DNA from: Liquorilactobacillus sicerae
Lineage (GTDB): Bacteria; Bacillota; Bacilli; Lactobacillales; Lactobacillaceae
Length of the DNA: 64,000 nucleotides
Direction of reading: 5' to 3'
NCBI RefSeq assembly: GCF_029916425.1
Contig: NZ_JAHAVQ010000009.1
Coordinates: 27,269-91,268 of the forward strand
Shown here piece by piece: positions 45,040-54,612 of this stretch. Under the pieces are notes generated by a model. The model searched no databases, was not told where the DNA came from, and saw nothing but the letters and a program-made list of their open reading frames with translations. The position numbers were made by a program, and so were the translations under genes. Within the stretch, counting starts at the first letter, position 1. Every line of letters begins with the position of its first letter.

Positions 45040-46077
45040 ATGGTTAATTTTTACCTGCAAGAAAAAGCACCCGTCTCCGTTTTGCCAACTAACAAGCGCC
45101 CTAAATTCTTTTCTTTTGGCATCCCAACTTACACCAATCTTGGCGATCAAGCTGTTTCTTTAGCTCAGCGCCACTATATTGAAAATGAATTTCCTAAATT
45201 CCAATTTATTGAAATTCTTGAAGAAGATACTGATGAAGCAATTACTGCCGTCAAAAAAATTTTGCAGCCCGCTGATGTAATTTCATTTGTCGGTGGCGGC
45301 AATATGGGAAATGTCTACCTTGATCATGAAATCGCCCGCCGGAAGGTCTTTGCAGCATTCCCTGATAATTTGACAATTTCTTTCCCGCAGTCAATTAATT
45401 TTGAAAATACGCCGGCCGGACAAGCTGAACTGAAGAAAAGCCAGGCTGCATATGCCAAAAATTCCAATTTGTTTTTACTGGCTCGGGATGCGCAAAGCTA
45501 TCATCGCATGCAGACAGCTTTTGATAATCATGTTTTATTTACTCCTGACATGGTTCTTTACATTCAAGCTCGGGATCTTGATCACTCGCGTTCAGGTGCA
45601 TTGTTTGTTTTCCGCCATGATAGCGAGAAAGTCATCTCAGAAGATTTGATCAATTCCTTGAAGGAAATTTTAAGTAATGGTCGTCCCCTAAAGCGAACCG
45701 ATACTGTCTTAGATACTGTCAAACGTATTACCCCCAGCAATCGTCGTGAATTGATCGTTAAAGAATTGGAATGGTTTTCAAGACAGGAAATTATTATTAC
45801 TGACCGTTGGCATGCTATGATTTTTTCAGTTTTGACTGGAACACCTTGTCTTTTATTTGGCAATAGCTATGGAAAAGGCAAACATGCTTACTTTGATTGG
45901 CTTGAACATATTGAATGGGTAACTTATACTGATGAGGACGATCCGCAAAGATTGAAAAAACTGATCAACAGTTTAATTCAACGCCCTGCTCATGAATATG
46001 ACGTTCGCAAAGATTTTCGCCAACTTGATCATCTTTTGCAGCTTCATGCGCAGCGCTTTTCATTATTAAAACGATAA
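45040..46077 (+). CDS. Polysaccharide pyruvyl transferase family protein
   Basis: A 345-residue protein with the PS_pyruv_trans plan: GIPTYTNLGDQAVSLAQRHY (about 27-46), ISFVGGGNMGNVY (about 86-98), LLARDAQSY (about 145) and the C-terminal IITDRWHAMIFSVLTGTPCL (about 251-270) with the conserved Arg-His pair. Such enzymes add pyruvate ketals to cell-surface polysaccharides (EpsO/CsaB relatives). No glycan cluster surrounds it, so it is an orphan. AGGAGGG lies seven bases before the ATG. Confidence 0.88.
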   Translation: MVNFYLQEKAPVSVLPTNKRPKFFSFGIPTYTNLGDQAVSLAQRHYIENEFPKFQFIEILEEDTDEAITAVKKILQPADVISFVGGGNMGNVYLDHEIARRKVFAAFPDNLTISFPQSINFENTPAGQAELKKSQAAYAKNSNLFLLARDAQSYHRMQTAFDNHVLFTPDMVLYIQARDLDHSRSGALFVFRHDSEKVISEDLINSLKEILSNGRPLKRTDTVLDTVKRITPSNRRELIVKELEWFSRQEIIITDRWHAMIFSVLTGTPCLLFGNSYGKGKHAYFDWLEHIEWVTYTDEDDPQRLKKLINSLIQRPAHEYDVRKDFRQLDHLLQLHAQRFSLLKR

Positions 46078-46524
46078 TCTTAACAAAGTTAAATCTCTAA
46101 ATCTAGTCAATTATCGATCTTTCACACCATCATCCGTGAAAAGTTGCGGTAAATTAAGCATTTTGTTTTTGTTGCATGAGCATCTTCATTTTGCCAACCC
46201 CATAATCTTGTAGCCATCCTGGCATTTCCTGACTGATTTTCTTTGTCAATTCCAGTCAGCTTATGGACTATGATCTTGGCTGACTCCTGCTAAGCTAGTT
46301 ATCTCCAACAAAAGCGGTGAACAAACCGAATTTTCGGATTTATTCACCGCTTTTGTTAATATACTTTCGAACCATTCTTACATTTATCACTAAATAGCAC
46401 TGAAAAATTTTAGTGACACAGGCCAAAATATCCAAGGTTTTAATACTACTTTATCAGAACTGTTCAGTATTTACGTTGTCTTTAAAATGTTTCCCTTTAC
46501 CATTGGTTTTTTTTGCCAGGAAAA
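46078..46524. other. Intergenic with terminator and a coding-like scrap
   Basis: 447 bp between convergent genes. The terminator at 46307-46357 is listed separately. On the minus strand, 46154-46249 could encode a 31-residue peptide containing SQEMPGWLQDYGVGKM from a TTG; it has no ribosome site and is probably the tail of a lost gene. Confidence 0.4.
46303..46360. terminator. Bidirectional terminator
   Basis: AACAAAAGCGGTGAA pairs with TTCACCGCTTTTGTT; an inner AACCGAA/TTCGGATT stem extends it. It separates the convergent pyruvyl transferase and ABC transporter genes. Confidence 0.85.
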
Positions 46525-48489
46525 CTAGTCAGCAGCTAAAGCGTCAATTGGATTTAAAGAAGCCGCATGTCGGGCTGGTAACCAGGAGGCAATTAAGGAA
46601 ATTACTACTGAAATCAAAAAGACACTAAGGACATTTTTAAAATCTATCTGAATAAAACTAAAGCGAGTAATTTTAGAAAGCAGCGCATTTCCTCCTAAAC
46701 TGAATACAAAAGTAATTACCGTCGCGGCAATCGAACTGAAAACACCAATAATTAAGGACTCACTAATAAATAACCGACGAATATCTCCCTTACTTTCTCC
46801 AAGTGCCCGTAAAATACCAATCTCTTTTGTTCTCTCCGCAACTGACATATACATTGTGACAATAATCATTAGCGCGGAAACAATCAACGAAATACTTGCA
46901 ATTGCAGCTAAAATATTAGTGATCAAGTTGATATACGTTTGCACTGTCTTAATTAAACTAGAGACCGAAGTAGCTGAGTAGACCCGGTGCCCATTCATTT
47001 TCAATTTATTTATCTTTTGAGTAGCAGTCTTGACATTCGCCATTTTATTGACTTTGACTGAAAGTGTTGTTGCTGATGGAGAAATATTTTTGCTATTCAT
47101 TGCTTTGATTAAAGTACTTGTTGCTACTTCGTTACTAGCACTTCGACTATTATTCGTTAATCCTGATACACGCGCGCTAAACTTTACAGTTACCGGTTTA
47201 TTAGCTTTGTTTACCCCTTGATATGTTAAAGTAACTGTTTTACCAATCAAGTCTTTCCCATGATTTTTGAGTTTATTGGCAATTGTTTTTCGGTCTAATA
47301 CTACTTCGCCAGAGTTAGGGGCTTGACCATTCTTAACACTTCCTTTAGAAGAAGCGCTGGTCCAATTATTTAAAGTGCTGGCAGTAGCTTTTTTTCCATG
47401 ATAAGAAACTGTTACATTACCGACTGTCAAATATTTCTCAACTTTTGTCACATCTTTAATATTTTTCAAGCGATCTATTTCATTCTTCGTGAAACCCTTT
47501 TGACTGCTGCTGGCAACTAATGACTGCTGAGCATTATTAGTACCTCCTGAACTCCCCGCATGTCTAGTTACAACCACTGCTGTTGGGTTTACCATTTCTG
47601 TGATCTGCTTATTAACATATTTCTTTACCCCTGTCCCTAGTCCATTAAAAAGCATAACCGCACACAATCCAATTGCCGTTCCAGTGATAATTAAAGCATT
47701 TTTGGTCTTTTGAAACTTAAAGTGTTTATACGCCGTTGCAATACTTGATAAGAAAGATAATTTTTTCGATTGTAAATATGGTTTTTGCTGATCAATCTGA
47801 TAAGAATCTCTTAAAGAATGATCTGAAACAATTTTTCCGTCTTCTAAACGCACGATTCGTGTGCTGGCATCTGCAACGTGCTGCGAATGCGTTACTGCAA
47901 TTACTAATCTTCCTTCGGCTGCAATGCTATCTAAGGTTTTCAACACTTCTTCTGTATTTTGTGAATCAAGTGCTCCAGTAGGTTCATCAGCAATAATTAT
48001 TTTAGGATCACTAGCAAGTGCCCGTGCAATCGCTACTCTTTGCTTTTGACCTCCAGAAATTTGATTAGGATATTTCTGAGCATGTTCTTGCAAACCTACA
48101 CGCTTAAGGAGAGCCCAAGCACGTTCCTCTTTTTTTTGTGCGGATAAAGTAGTCATTTCAAGTGATAATTTAACATTTTCAATAACCGTTAAATGACTAA
48201 TCAAATTATATGACTGATAAATGTACCCAACTGTATGTCTCCGATATGCATCTAAATTACTTTCTTGCCGATGATCCAGCAACTTATTGTCAACAATTAC
48301 TTTACCCTTAAATTGCCGATCCAATCCGCCAATAATATTCATTAAAGTTGATTTTCCACCACCAGATTCCCCTAGAATAGAGACAAATTCTCCTAAGTTA
48401 AATTCTAGATTGATTCCTTTTAATACTGGAAAAACAGTCTTACCTAAATAGTAACTTTTGAAAATATTTTCTAATTTCAGATATGCCAT
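46525..48489 (-). CDS. MacB-like ABC transporter, fused ATPase and FtsX-type permease
   Basis: A 654-residue fusion. The N-terminal ATPase (about 1-225) has Walker A GESGGGKST, signature ISGGQKQR and Walker B IIIADEPTGALD. A span follows (about 262-284), then a large extracytoplasmic domain (about 290-520) rich in Lys, Ser and Thr, then three C-terminal spans of the FtsX/MacB kind ending in PARHAASLNPIDALAAD. Such proteins handle peptides or toxins by mechanotransmission and do not import. The ATG at 48489 follows AGGAATGAGG. A divergent TetR gene and two operator palindromes lie upstream, so it is probably repressed until a drug or peptide signal. Confidence 0.9.
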   Translation of the reverse strand: MAYLKLENIFKSYYLGKTVFPVLKGINLEFNLGEFVSILGESGGGKSTLMNIIGGLDRQFKGKVIVDNKLLDHRQESNLDAYRRHTVGYIYQSYNLISHLTVIENVKLSLEMTTLSAQKKEERAWALLKRVGLQEHAQKYPNQISGGQKQRVAIARALASDPKIIIADEPTGALDSQNTEEVLKTLDSIAAEGRLVIAVTHSQHVADASTRIVRLEDGKIVSDHSLRDSYQIDQQKPYLQSKKLSFLSSIATAYKHFKFQKTKNALIITGTAIGLCAVMLFNGLGTGVKKYVNKQITEMVNPTAVVVTRHAGSSGGTNNAQQSLVASSSQKGFTKNEIDRLKNIKDVTKVEKYLTVGNVTVSYHGKKATASTLNNWTSASSKGSVKNGQAPNSGEVVLDRKTIANKLKNHGKDLIGKTVTLTYQGVNKANKPVTVKFSARVSGLTNNSRSASNEVATSTLIKAMNSKNISPSATTLSVKVNKMANVKTATQKINKLKMNGHRVYSATSVSSLIKTVQTYINLITNILAAIASISLIVSALMIIVTMYMSVAERTKEIGILRALGESKGDIRRLFISESLIIGVFSSIAATVITFVFSLGGNALLSKITRFSFIQIDFKNVLSVFLISVVISLIASWLPARHAASLNPIDALAAD

Positions 48490-48515
48490 CAATCCTCATT
48501 CCTTTCATGTTAACT

Positions 48516-48556
48516 AAAAGTTAAATATATCCTAACAATATTTAACTATGTGTCAA
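48516..48556 (-). promoter_or_regulatory. Promoter and operator 1 of the MacB-like gene
   Basis: On the minus strand TTGACA (48551-48556) and TAGGAT (48529-48534) are 16 bases apart. The palindrome AGTTAAATAT...ATATTTAACT (about 48519-48547) covers the spacer and -10, so a bound TetR protein would block the promoter. Confidence 0.7.
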
Positions 48557-48592
48557 AAGTCTACAACCTCTTCCAAAAAAAGTCAACAAAAA

Positions 48593-48625
48593 TTAAAAAG
48601 TTAAATAGGATATTTAACTTTTTAA
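48593..48625 (+). promoter_or_regulatory. Operator 2, perfect palindrome before the TetR gene
   Basis: TTAAAAAGTTAAATA, GGA, then TATTTAACTTTTTAA forms a perfect 33-bp palindrome sharing the core AGTTAAATA with operator 1. A TAGGAT at 48606-48611 inside it could be the regulator's own -10 box, which would give autorepression. Confidence 0.75.
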
Positions 48626-48654
48626 GAATGAGTGCTAAAATTGAGTAATAAGGA

Positions 48655-49239
48655 ATGGAGGTAATCAAAATAAAACGCGAAGATCGAAAAGCTCTTAACC
48701 GTCAAAAAATTATAGATGCTGCTTGCAAATTAATCATTAAACATGGATTTAAGAACACCAGTGTCCATGATATTAGTCGTTTATCTGGAATTTCATACGT
48801 TACAATGTATAAATACTTTAATGACAAACAATCTTTATTTAAGTTAGTAGCAAAAAATCTTATTGATCAACAATTATCAGTATTCAAGAAAATTCTAACC
48901 GACGAAGATGTTGATTTTTTGACTCGTTTAGAACGTTTAACAACTTATCAAAATTTATCACCTGAGCTTCATTCAGAATTGAAAAAAACTTTAAAACAAT
49001 TTCCTGAAATCAAAGAATACTTTAATCAACAACTTCTAATAGTCTGGAAGCTTATCATTAAAGCTGGACGTAATTCTGGATTCATTCAAACATCTGTTTC
49101 AGATAAAGTTATTTTCCAACTTTTTACAGCATTATGGGAATATCTAGACCAAATTTCTAATGCTGAAATAAAACAATTTTTGCCAGGTTTAGGACAGTTG
49201 TTATTATTTGGTTTGAAAGGTAATCAACTAAAAAAATAA
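48655..49239 (+). CDS. TetR/AcrR-family regulator of the MacB-like transporter
   Basis: A 194-residue regulator with the N-terminal helix-turn-helix AACKLIIKHGFKNTSVHDI and GISYVTMYKYFNDKQSLF, then a helical ligand domain. It is transcribed away from the ABC gene and the two share matching palindromes. The start is odd: the ATG at 48655 has its best ribosome site, GGAGG, inside codons 1-3, and the site is correctly spaced (8 bases) for an ATA at 48670. Either the ATG is used with AAGGA immediately before it, or the real start is non-standard. Confidence 0.88.
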   Translation: MEVIKIKREDRKALNRQKIIDAACKLIIKHGFKNTSVHDISRLSGISYVTMYKYFNDKQSLFKLVAKNLIDQQLSVFKKILTDEDVDFLTRLERLTTYQNLSPELHSELKKTLKQFPEIKEYFNQQLLIVWKLIIKAGRNSGFIQTSVSDKVIFQLFTALWEYLDQISNAEIKQFLPGLGQLLLFGLKGNQLKK

Positions 49240-49317
49240 GAATTTTAAAAAGCTCATTTAAGTCTCTTTTCATTATTTGTTGACAATTAATTATGCAATT
49301 ATTTAAACAATATTCAA

Positions 49318-49382
49318 AAAGCAAACTAAACTAACCCACAAAAGTTAGATCTTTGCAGGTTGGTTTGGTTTGCTTTTGTTTT
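49318..49382. terminator. Terminator between convergent TetR genes
   Basis: AAGCAAACTAAACTAACC and GGTTGGTTTGGTTTGCTT pair over about 18 bp with two mismatches and lie midway between the two convergent regulators; the plus-strand tail is T-rich. Confidence 0.75.
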
Positions 49383-49441
49383 GAGCTTTTTTATTTATAC
49401 CTAGCACTGATTAACAAATATCATAATTGAGTTAAATCTTA

Positions 49442-50065
49442 TTATTTGCCAGTTAACCCAGCCATAATCTGTCTTTCAATTAATTTAAGATCACTTTCTT
49501 TATTTGTTGCTGGAATGAGTAGCATTTTTTCTTGAACGATAAAGACCAGTAATGGTCCTATAAAAATTCTCATAATTTGAAATGAAGTCAAATCTGATCT
49601 TATTTCTGGAAATCTTTTCTTTAAATTATTTAAATTTTCAGTAACACTTTTTTTACCAATAAGAACGCCTTTGTAGTATGGCCTTAAATCGTGACCATCG
49701 AGTATCTCCCGAAAGACAATTTTAATAAAATCTAAGTTAGCCTCTACAAAATCAAGACGATCGTTGATTCCAAAATAAATTAATTCTTCTAAGGAATCAA
49801 AATTTTTAAATTGTGAAAAAAATTTGTCACGAATTTCTGTCAAAATTGGCACCAATAACTTTGCCAACAAATCTTCTTTGGAACTGAAATATTTATAGAT
49901 AGTGCCTTCGCTCACACCAGCATTTTCAGCTATTTGGGCCGTTGTCGTCCCATGAAGACCATTTCTAGCAAACAGCTCCAGTGCAGCCTTAAGAACTTTC
50001 TTTTTTCCTGGCGGCATTTCTTCTTTCATTATTTGTCGTTTATATATTGATAAACTATCATTCAT
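49442..50065 (-). CDS. TetR/AcrR-family regulator of the ABC-2 export operon
   Basis: A 207-residue TetR protein with AALELFARNGLHGTTTAQIA and GVSEGTIYKYFSSKEDLLAK forming the helix-turn-helix (about 25-65). It is the third gene of the operon after an ATPase and a permease, 26 bp behind the permease, so it is made together with the exporter it probably represses through the palindrome at 51963. GAGGTG lies ten bases before the ATG. Confidence 0.9.
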   Translation of the reverse strand: MNDSLSIYKRQIMKEEMPPGKKKVLKAALELFARNGLHGTTTAQIAENAGVSEGTIYKYFSSKEDLLAKLLVPILTEIRDKFFSQFKNFDSLEELIYFGINDRLDFVEANLDFIKIVFREILDGHDLRPYYKGVLIGKKSVTENLNNLKKRFPEIRSDLTSFQIMRIFIGPLLVFIVQEKMLLIPATNKESDLKLIERQIMAGLTGK

Positions 50066-50091
50066 CTAATGAATTCACCTCTAAAATGTTA

Positions 50092-51216
50092 TTATACTTT
50101 CCGATAGCGTTTTAATCCAATTACATTGAGCCAAACTAAAACCACCAAAAAGATTATAAGTGCCGCGATATCACCCATTAATCTATTAAGACCATCACCA
50201 TACATTATTATTTTAGTTAAAGCATTTCCCGTATATGTCAAGGGAAGTATTTTACCAATATATTGAACCCAGTCTGCCATTGAATCAAGTGGAATAATTC
50301 CGGAAAAGAAAATTTGTGGAACAACAACTAGCGGAATAAACTGCATCATCTGAAATTCTGAATCTGCTAGAGTTGACATTAAAATTCCAAAAGCTAAGGC
50401 AACCATTGCTAATAAAACACAGATCAAAATAATATTCAGCAAACTGCCAACAACTTCAATTTTCAAGAGCCAAACTGTTGCCAACACAATAATTGTTGTC
50501 TGAACAATTGAAACCATTCCATAACTTATTAAATAACCAAAAACAATTTCACTTCTCTTAACCGGTGTTGCTAATAATCTGTCTAATGTTCCACTGGTTC
50601 TCTCTCTTAACAAAGCCATCCCAGAAATCAAAAAGACGAAGAAAAACACAAAAAAGCCCATTAAAATTGGAACTATTTTATTAAAAAAATTTGTGTCACT
50701 ATTTCCATAATTATAATGGTTACTAATTTTGGTTTGTTTGGTAGTTGATGTTGAAGATACCTTTGCTGCTGTTAGATTAAACTTACTATTTAGTATTTGT
50801 AATTTTTGAATTGTCTTAGCTAGGAACGTCATTTTTTGTTTTGTTAAGGCAATCTTTAAAGCCTGTTTCGCTAAGGTTGTTTTTGAAGCATCAGTATTAG
50901 CATAAGTGACTTGATAAGTACTTGCTTTTTTCTGATAAATAATCATTGCATCAGCCTTATTTGCTTGGACTTTCTTTTTAGCCGTGTTCGAATTTGAATA
51001 CTTGTTAACAGTAATTCCACTAGTTTTATTAAGATTCTTGCAAACTGCTTGAGGAACATCAACAGTTGCAATGCTGACTTTCGTATTGGAACTAGCTGAG
51101 AACATAATATTCATCAACCACATAACCAAAATTGGAGCTAGAAACATTAAAGCCAGCGAACGTTTATCCCGTATCAATTCCGCTAAAATCCTTTTCACAA
51201 TTGCCAGTACCCTCAT
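50092..51216 (-). CDS. ABC-2 type permease
   Basis: A 374-residue permease with one N-terminal span (about 20-40), an outer domain of about 140 residues (45-175) rich in Lys and Thr, and five C-terminal spans (about 183-365), the DrrB/YhgE-N-like ABC-2 plan. The RERTSGTLDRLLATPVKRSEI coupling segment follows the second span. It forms the exporter with the ATPase, whose stop it overlaps as ATGA. Substrate unknown; drugs or lipids are usual for the class. Confidence 0.9.
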   Translation of the reverse strand: MRVLAIVKRILAELIRDKRSLALMFLAPILVMWLMNIMFSASSNTKVSIATVDVPQAVCKNLNKTSGITVNKYSNSNTAKKKVQANKADAMIIYQKKASTYQVTYANTDASKTTLAKQALKIALTKQKMTFLAKTIQKLQILNSKFNLTAAKVSSTSTTKQTKISNHYNYGNSDTNFFNKIVPILMGFFVFFFVFLISGMALLRERTSGTLDRLLATPVKRSEIVFGYLISYGMVSIVQTTIIVLATVWLLKIEVVGSLLNIILICVLLAMVALAFGILMSTLADSEFQMMQFIPLVVVPQIFFSGIIPLDSMADWVQYIGKILPLTYTGNALTKIIMYGDGLNRLMGDIAALIIFLVVLVWLNVIGLKRYRKV

Positions 51217-51944
51217 TTTATTTGCTCCTCTCTAGCCTCTGCTTTTAAAAAAACAGCTTCGATTGAATCAACCTTATACTGATTTTCCAAATTTTTAGGG
51301 CGATCATCCGCAATGATGTTGCCATGCAGTAATAAGGCAACCCGATCTGTTAATTCTGCTTCTGACATAACATGAGTTGTTATCAAAATGCTTTTCCCAG
51401 CATTTTTTAATACTTTTAATTCCTTCCAGATTTTTTTTCTAAGAGCCGGATCAATCCCAACAGTTGGTTCATCAAGAATTAAGAGTTTTGGATTTCCTAA
51501 CATTGCAATTGCCAACGATAATCTTCGCTTCATTCCTCCAGAATATCCTGAAACTCGACGATCTAAACTATCAGTTAACTCAACAATTTGAGCAACATGA
51601 GTTATTTCCTCATCCAAATTTTTCTTAGAAATTCCCTTCATTTTCCCAAAAAATTCTAAATTTGAACGCGCGGATAAAACTTCATATAGCGCATCTGATT
51701 GTGCCATGTATCCAATTTGACTTAGAATTTTGCGATTCGGCATTTTAGTCGCCAAAACTAATGCATTCCCACCATCAGCTTTTTCCATCCCAAGCATTGT
51801 TTTAATAATTGTCGATTTTCCTGCTCCAGATGGCCCAATGAGTCCAAGAATTTCTCCTTTATTTAAGGTTAAATTAATTTCTTGCAAGACAACTCGCTTA
51901 TCAAACTCTTTTTTTAGTTGTTTTAAATCAACTACACATTCCAT
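51213..51944 (-). CDS. ABC transporter ATPase of the ABC-2 exporter
   Basis: A 243-residue ATPase with Walker A GPSGAGKST (about 35-43), the signature VSGYSGGMKRRLSL and Walker B LLILDEPTVGID, then the H-loop THVMSEAE. It resembles the DrrA/CcmA group. I place the start at the ATG at 51944, seven bases after GAAGG; a longer frame to 51986 would run over the operator. It is the first gene of the ATPase-permease-TetR operon. Confidence 0.92.
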   Translation of the reverse strand: MECVVDLKQLKKEFDKRVVLQEINLTLNKGEILGLIGPSGAGKSTIIKTMLGMEKADGGNALVLATKMPNRKILSQIGYMAQSDALYEVLSARSNLEFFGKMKGISKKNLDEEITHVAQIVELTDSLDRRVSGYSGGMKRRLSLAIAMLGNPKLLILDEPTVGIDPALRKKIWKELKVLKNAGKSILITTHVMSEAELTDRVALLLHGNIIADDRPKNLENQYKVDSIEAVFLKAEAREEQIK

Positions 51945-51962
51945 ATTAAGGCCTTCTTTCTC

Positions 51963-52016
51963 GGTGAGTAATTGTTTACTCACCAAAAGTATAGTAAGTG
52001 ACTATTCACTTGTCAA
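51963..52016 (-). promoter_or_regulatory. Promoter and TetR operator of the ABC-2 export operon
   Basis: On the minus strand TTGACA (52011-52016), 17 bases, then TATACT (51988-51993) is a strong promoter. Just downstream, GGTGAGTAATTGTTTACTCACC (22 bp, 51963-51984) is a near-perfect palindrome over the start point. A second looser palindrome, AAGTGACTATTCACTT, fills the spacer. Both fit repression by the operon's own TetR protein. Confidence 0.82.
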
Positions 52017-52065
52017 GAGCAAACAAAAAATATCTTTATAAGCATTAACAAATTTAAAAAAGCAA

Positions 52066-52106
52066 AAACTTCTAGACTCAATCTAAAATTAAGTCTAGAA
52101 GTTTAC
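52066..52106 (-). terminator. Terminator of the C69 dipeptidase gene
   Basis: AAACTTCTAGACT (52066-52078) pairs perfectly with AGTCTAGAAGTTT (52092-52104); it lies ten bases after the stop and a T-rich tail follows on the minus strand. Confidence 0.85.
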
Positions 52107-52113
52107 CCTTTAG

Positions 52114-53520
52114 TTAATCATTTAAATTGTAACGCAATTTCATTTGTTCTGAACCGCTAATCACCATTTTCCCTAGCAACTCCGTCTGACGTTTCATTGC
52201 CTCAGCTGCTAACTGATTATTGGCAGTTGCCAGATAAGCTTGAACATTCGCAGCAGATTTTAAACCAGCATCAGTTTGATTTTGAATCCTTCGATAAGCA
52301 CTCATCGCTTCTAAAGTATAACTGTTACGCATATCGACATAAAAATCATAGTCGGTATCACCCAATAAAGCTGTCGTACAGCTCAACCAATACATCTGAT
52401 TCAAATTAAAGGTTCCATCGGCATCTTTATAACTGGCCGGTGTATCAAAAACGTTAGCGTAAAATGGTACGACAGTATTGAAAGTATTGGCGCCGAAAGC
52501 CAGCCAATGAATCCCCGCAATTTCTGATGGAACATTATTTCTAATTTGCAAAATATGAACATCATGATTCCGATTAATGCCAATTGGTCGGAACAGTTTC
52601 TTTTCAGCCTCTGTTCCAGTGCCATAAACGTCATACTTAGTATTTTCATAATGCGAACTTAAAACAAATTTGACATCTTCAATTGAAATTTTCCGGTTGG
52701 CATGACAGATAAACGGCAAGTCTTGGTCTTGCGGATTCTGTTCACTTTCAGGATTAAAGTACTTCTGACCAAACCAAGCCCGTGGGTTATTGTAAACTGT
52801 GTCTTTGATCGTTGAGCTGCCAAAAATATGCCGCAAATTAACTTGGTCAAAATCTGGATTCAGCTGATATTTGGCAATCATTTGCTCTAAATCTGCTGAG
52901 CAAAGAGTATCTGCAGCTGCAAAATCAAAAATATCAATGTTCATTCGATTTGGTGCAATAACATAGGCATCGTCTGGGATCAGTTTGGCTGCCCAATGAT
53001 GACCGCCAATTGTTTCCAGCCACCAAATTTCATCTTTGTCGGAAAAAGCAATCCCATTTGGCTCGTAGGTCCCGTACTGCTCCAAAAGTTGACCTAAACG
53101 CAGCACGCCTTCTTTAGCACTATGAATATAAGGCAAGACCAAGGTAACTAAATCTTCTTCGCCAATCCCTCCCATTGCATAAGGATCAGCACCTAAAACC
53201 CGTGAATTAGTTGTAATTGTTTCCGTAGCTGACATGGCCACATTTTCACTATTGATCCCGGCTGCCGGCCAAATTCCATTAGTCAGAATTGAGTTAGGAA
53301 TCGAGGTATAACGCAATGGATCATCAGGTAAATCAATTTTGACCTTACTAATGACCGATTGATAGTGTCGCGGTTGCTCAGCTGGGTTAACCACAACAAA
53401 GCGCTCTGGGTCGAGTGCTTCATGCCCATCATCATTTCTAGAAATAATCGTTGATCCATCGATTGAGGCTTTCTTACCAACTAAAATTGTGGTACATGAA
53501 CCCTTGATTCTTTTCTCCAC
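52114..53520 (-). CDS. pepD: C69-family dipeptidase (PepD type)
   Basis: A 468-residue N-terminal-nucleophile peptidase. The nucleophile is Cys9 in [14 protein letters not shown], followed by the [11 protein letters not shown] block and, further on, the NRMNI and [14 protein letters not shown] segments of PepD proteins. In most family members a short propeptide is removed to expose the Cys. The GTG at 53520 lies eight bases after AAGGAGTG; a longer frame to 53556 is unsupported. It cleaves general dipeptides in lactic acid bacteria. It is monocistronic with its own terminator. Confidence 0.92.
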   Translation of the reverse strand: MEKRIKGSCTTILVGKKASIDGSTIISRNDDGHEALDPERFVVVNPAEQPRHYQSVISKVKIDLPDDPLRYTSIPNSILTNGIWPAAGINSENVAMSATETITTNSRVLGADPYAMGGIGEEDLVTLVLPYIHSAKEGVLRLGQLLEQYGTYEPNGIAFSDKDEIWWLETIGGHHWAAKLIPDDAYVIAPNRMNIDIFDFAAADTLCSADLEQMIAKYQLNPDFDQVNLRHIFGSSTIKDTVYNNPRAWFGQKYFNPESEQNPQDQDLPFICHANRKISIEDVKFVLSSHYENTKYDVYGTGTEAEKKLFRPIGINRNHDVHILQIRNNVPSEIAGIHWLAFGANTFNTVVPFYANVFDTPASYKDADGTFNLNQMYWLSCTTALLGDTDYDFYVDMRNSYTLEAMSAYRRIQNQTDAGLKSAANVQAYLATANNQLAAEAMKRQTELLGKMVISGSEQMKLRYNLND

Positions 53521-53789
53521 TTGTTTAACACTCCTTAAATATAATAATAAATTCATTATACGCTACTTAATAATTAATGTATAAAAAAACGGGAAATAAG
53601 TAAGCTAATAATGTTTTAAAAATATTATAGTAAAAAATGACAGTATTTCCAGCATAAGCCTTGTGAGTTTTCAAATTAATCCTGATACTAAAAAATGAAG
53701 CTACAATTTCATCTCCCAAATAAAGGGTTTATACTTTCTGATATTGGTGAGACATAAAATCCAGTATCAGTTTTTTATTTTATACATTA

Positions 53790-54165
53790 AAGGACATGGC
53801 ATCTTGTGATACGATTTAAGTGTCTAAACCCCATCGAAAGAAGGAAAAACCATATTCTATCGCGTGCTTATTCGAAATAAAAGACTCAAATATCAAATTC
53901 TTGAAAGTTGAAGGCCTTAAAACTGTTAGCTCCGGCGTTGTTTATCATTTCAAGGCGATTCATGCTCGCCTTAGCTACCAGCTTTTTCGTTGACTTCACT
54001 ATGGTTTCGCATCACTGATTAAAAATGGTACTACTTTGACAAAGCTCCGTTTGCCGACACTCAATGGACCATTTTTATGCCAGAATTCTTTTAATTGTAA
54101 ACTAAAGAAGTTCCCTATTCAGAGAACTTCATGGCTCCACCAATACGATTTGACGGAGGCCCCTA
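53790..54165 (+). pseudogene. ISL3-family transposase remnant (copy C), middle deleted
   Basis: The N-terminal part reads ACLFEIKDSNIKFLKVEGLK and, after stops, CGFASLIKNGTTLTKLRLPT, the zinc-ribbon start of ISL3 transposases; it then jumps to the C-terminal tail (MDHFYARILLIVN in another frame) and the shared right end CTATTCAGAGAACTTCATGG. About 300 residues between have been lost. The element lies directly downstream of the orphan cas2. Confidence 0.75.
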
Positions 54166-54308
54166 AAAAATATCGATCACGTACACCAGCGCAAAATGCG
54201 AGTGGACAAATAGTCCAGCCAAAACGCCCCCAAAGGTATCCGTAAACTCAATAATCATGTTAATTTTGCTAATCATCCAAGCAGATCAATTTGTTTTGAA
54301 AAATATTT

Positions 54309-54611
54309 TTAAAAAATAAGCAGCTGCGGTTGATGGATCAATTTTTGCGGTTCATCACCTAAAATTGTGATTTGCTGGTCATTGATCTCATCAGGTAATA
54401 AATACAAAGTAATTTGACCAGCCTGAGGAAGTTCACTTTGCAAAATACTGATCAATTTATTTTTCGTATCCATGCGGCGGATCTGTCTTTCATACAAACT
54501 GTACTGCTTCATAAAAAAGCCTAGTTCGACTAATCTTTTACGATATTTGGTAGCTTGGCGACGCTGATCTTTGGTATAGCGCGGTAAATCAAAACAGACT
54601 AAAAGGACCAT
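54309..54611 (-). CDS. cas2: Second Cas2, type II, orphan
   Basis: A complete 100-residue Cas2 starting MVLLVCFDLPRYTKDQRRQA, with Asp in the VCFDLP strand, MKQYSLYERQIRR and the C-terminal LYLLPDEINDQQITILG. It differs strongly from the Cas2 at 2.7 kb, so it belongs to another type II lineage, not a duplication. It follows the second cas1 by one base. No csn2, cas9 or array accompanies it. The frame is intact. Confidence 0.9.
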   Translation of the reverse strand: MVLLVCFDLPRYTKDQRRQATKYRKRLVELGFFMKQYSLYERQIRRMDTKNKLISILQSELPQAGQITLYLLPDEINDQQITILGDEPQKLIHQPQLLIF

Positions 54612-54612
54612 T

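Noticed and set aside
46154..46249. A 31-residue gene
   Set aside because: Starts only with a TTG lacking a ribosome site and reads like a protein tail.
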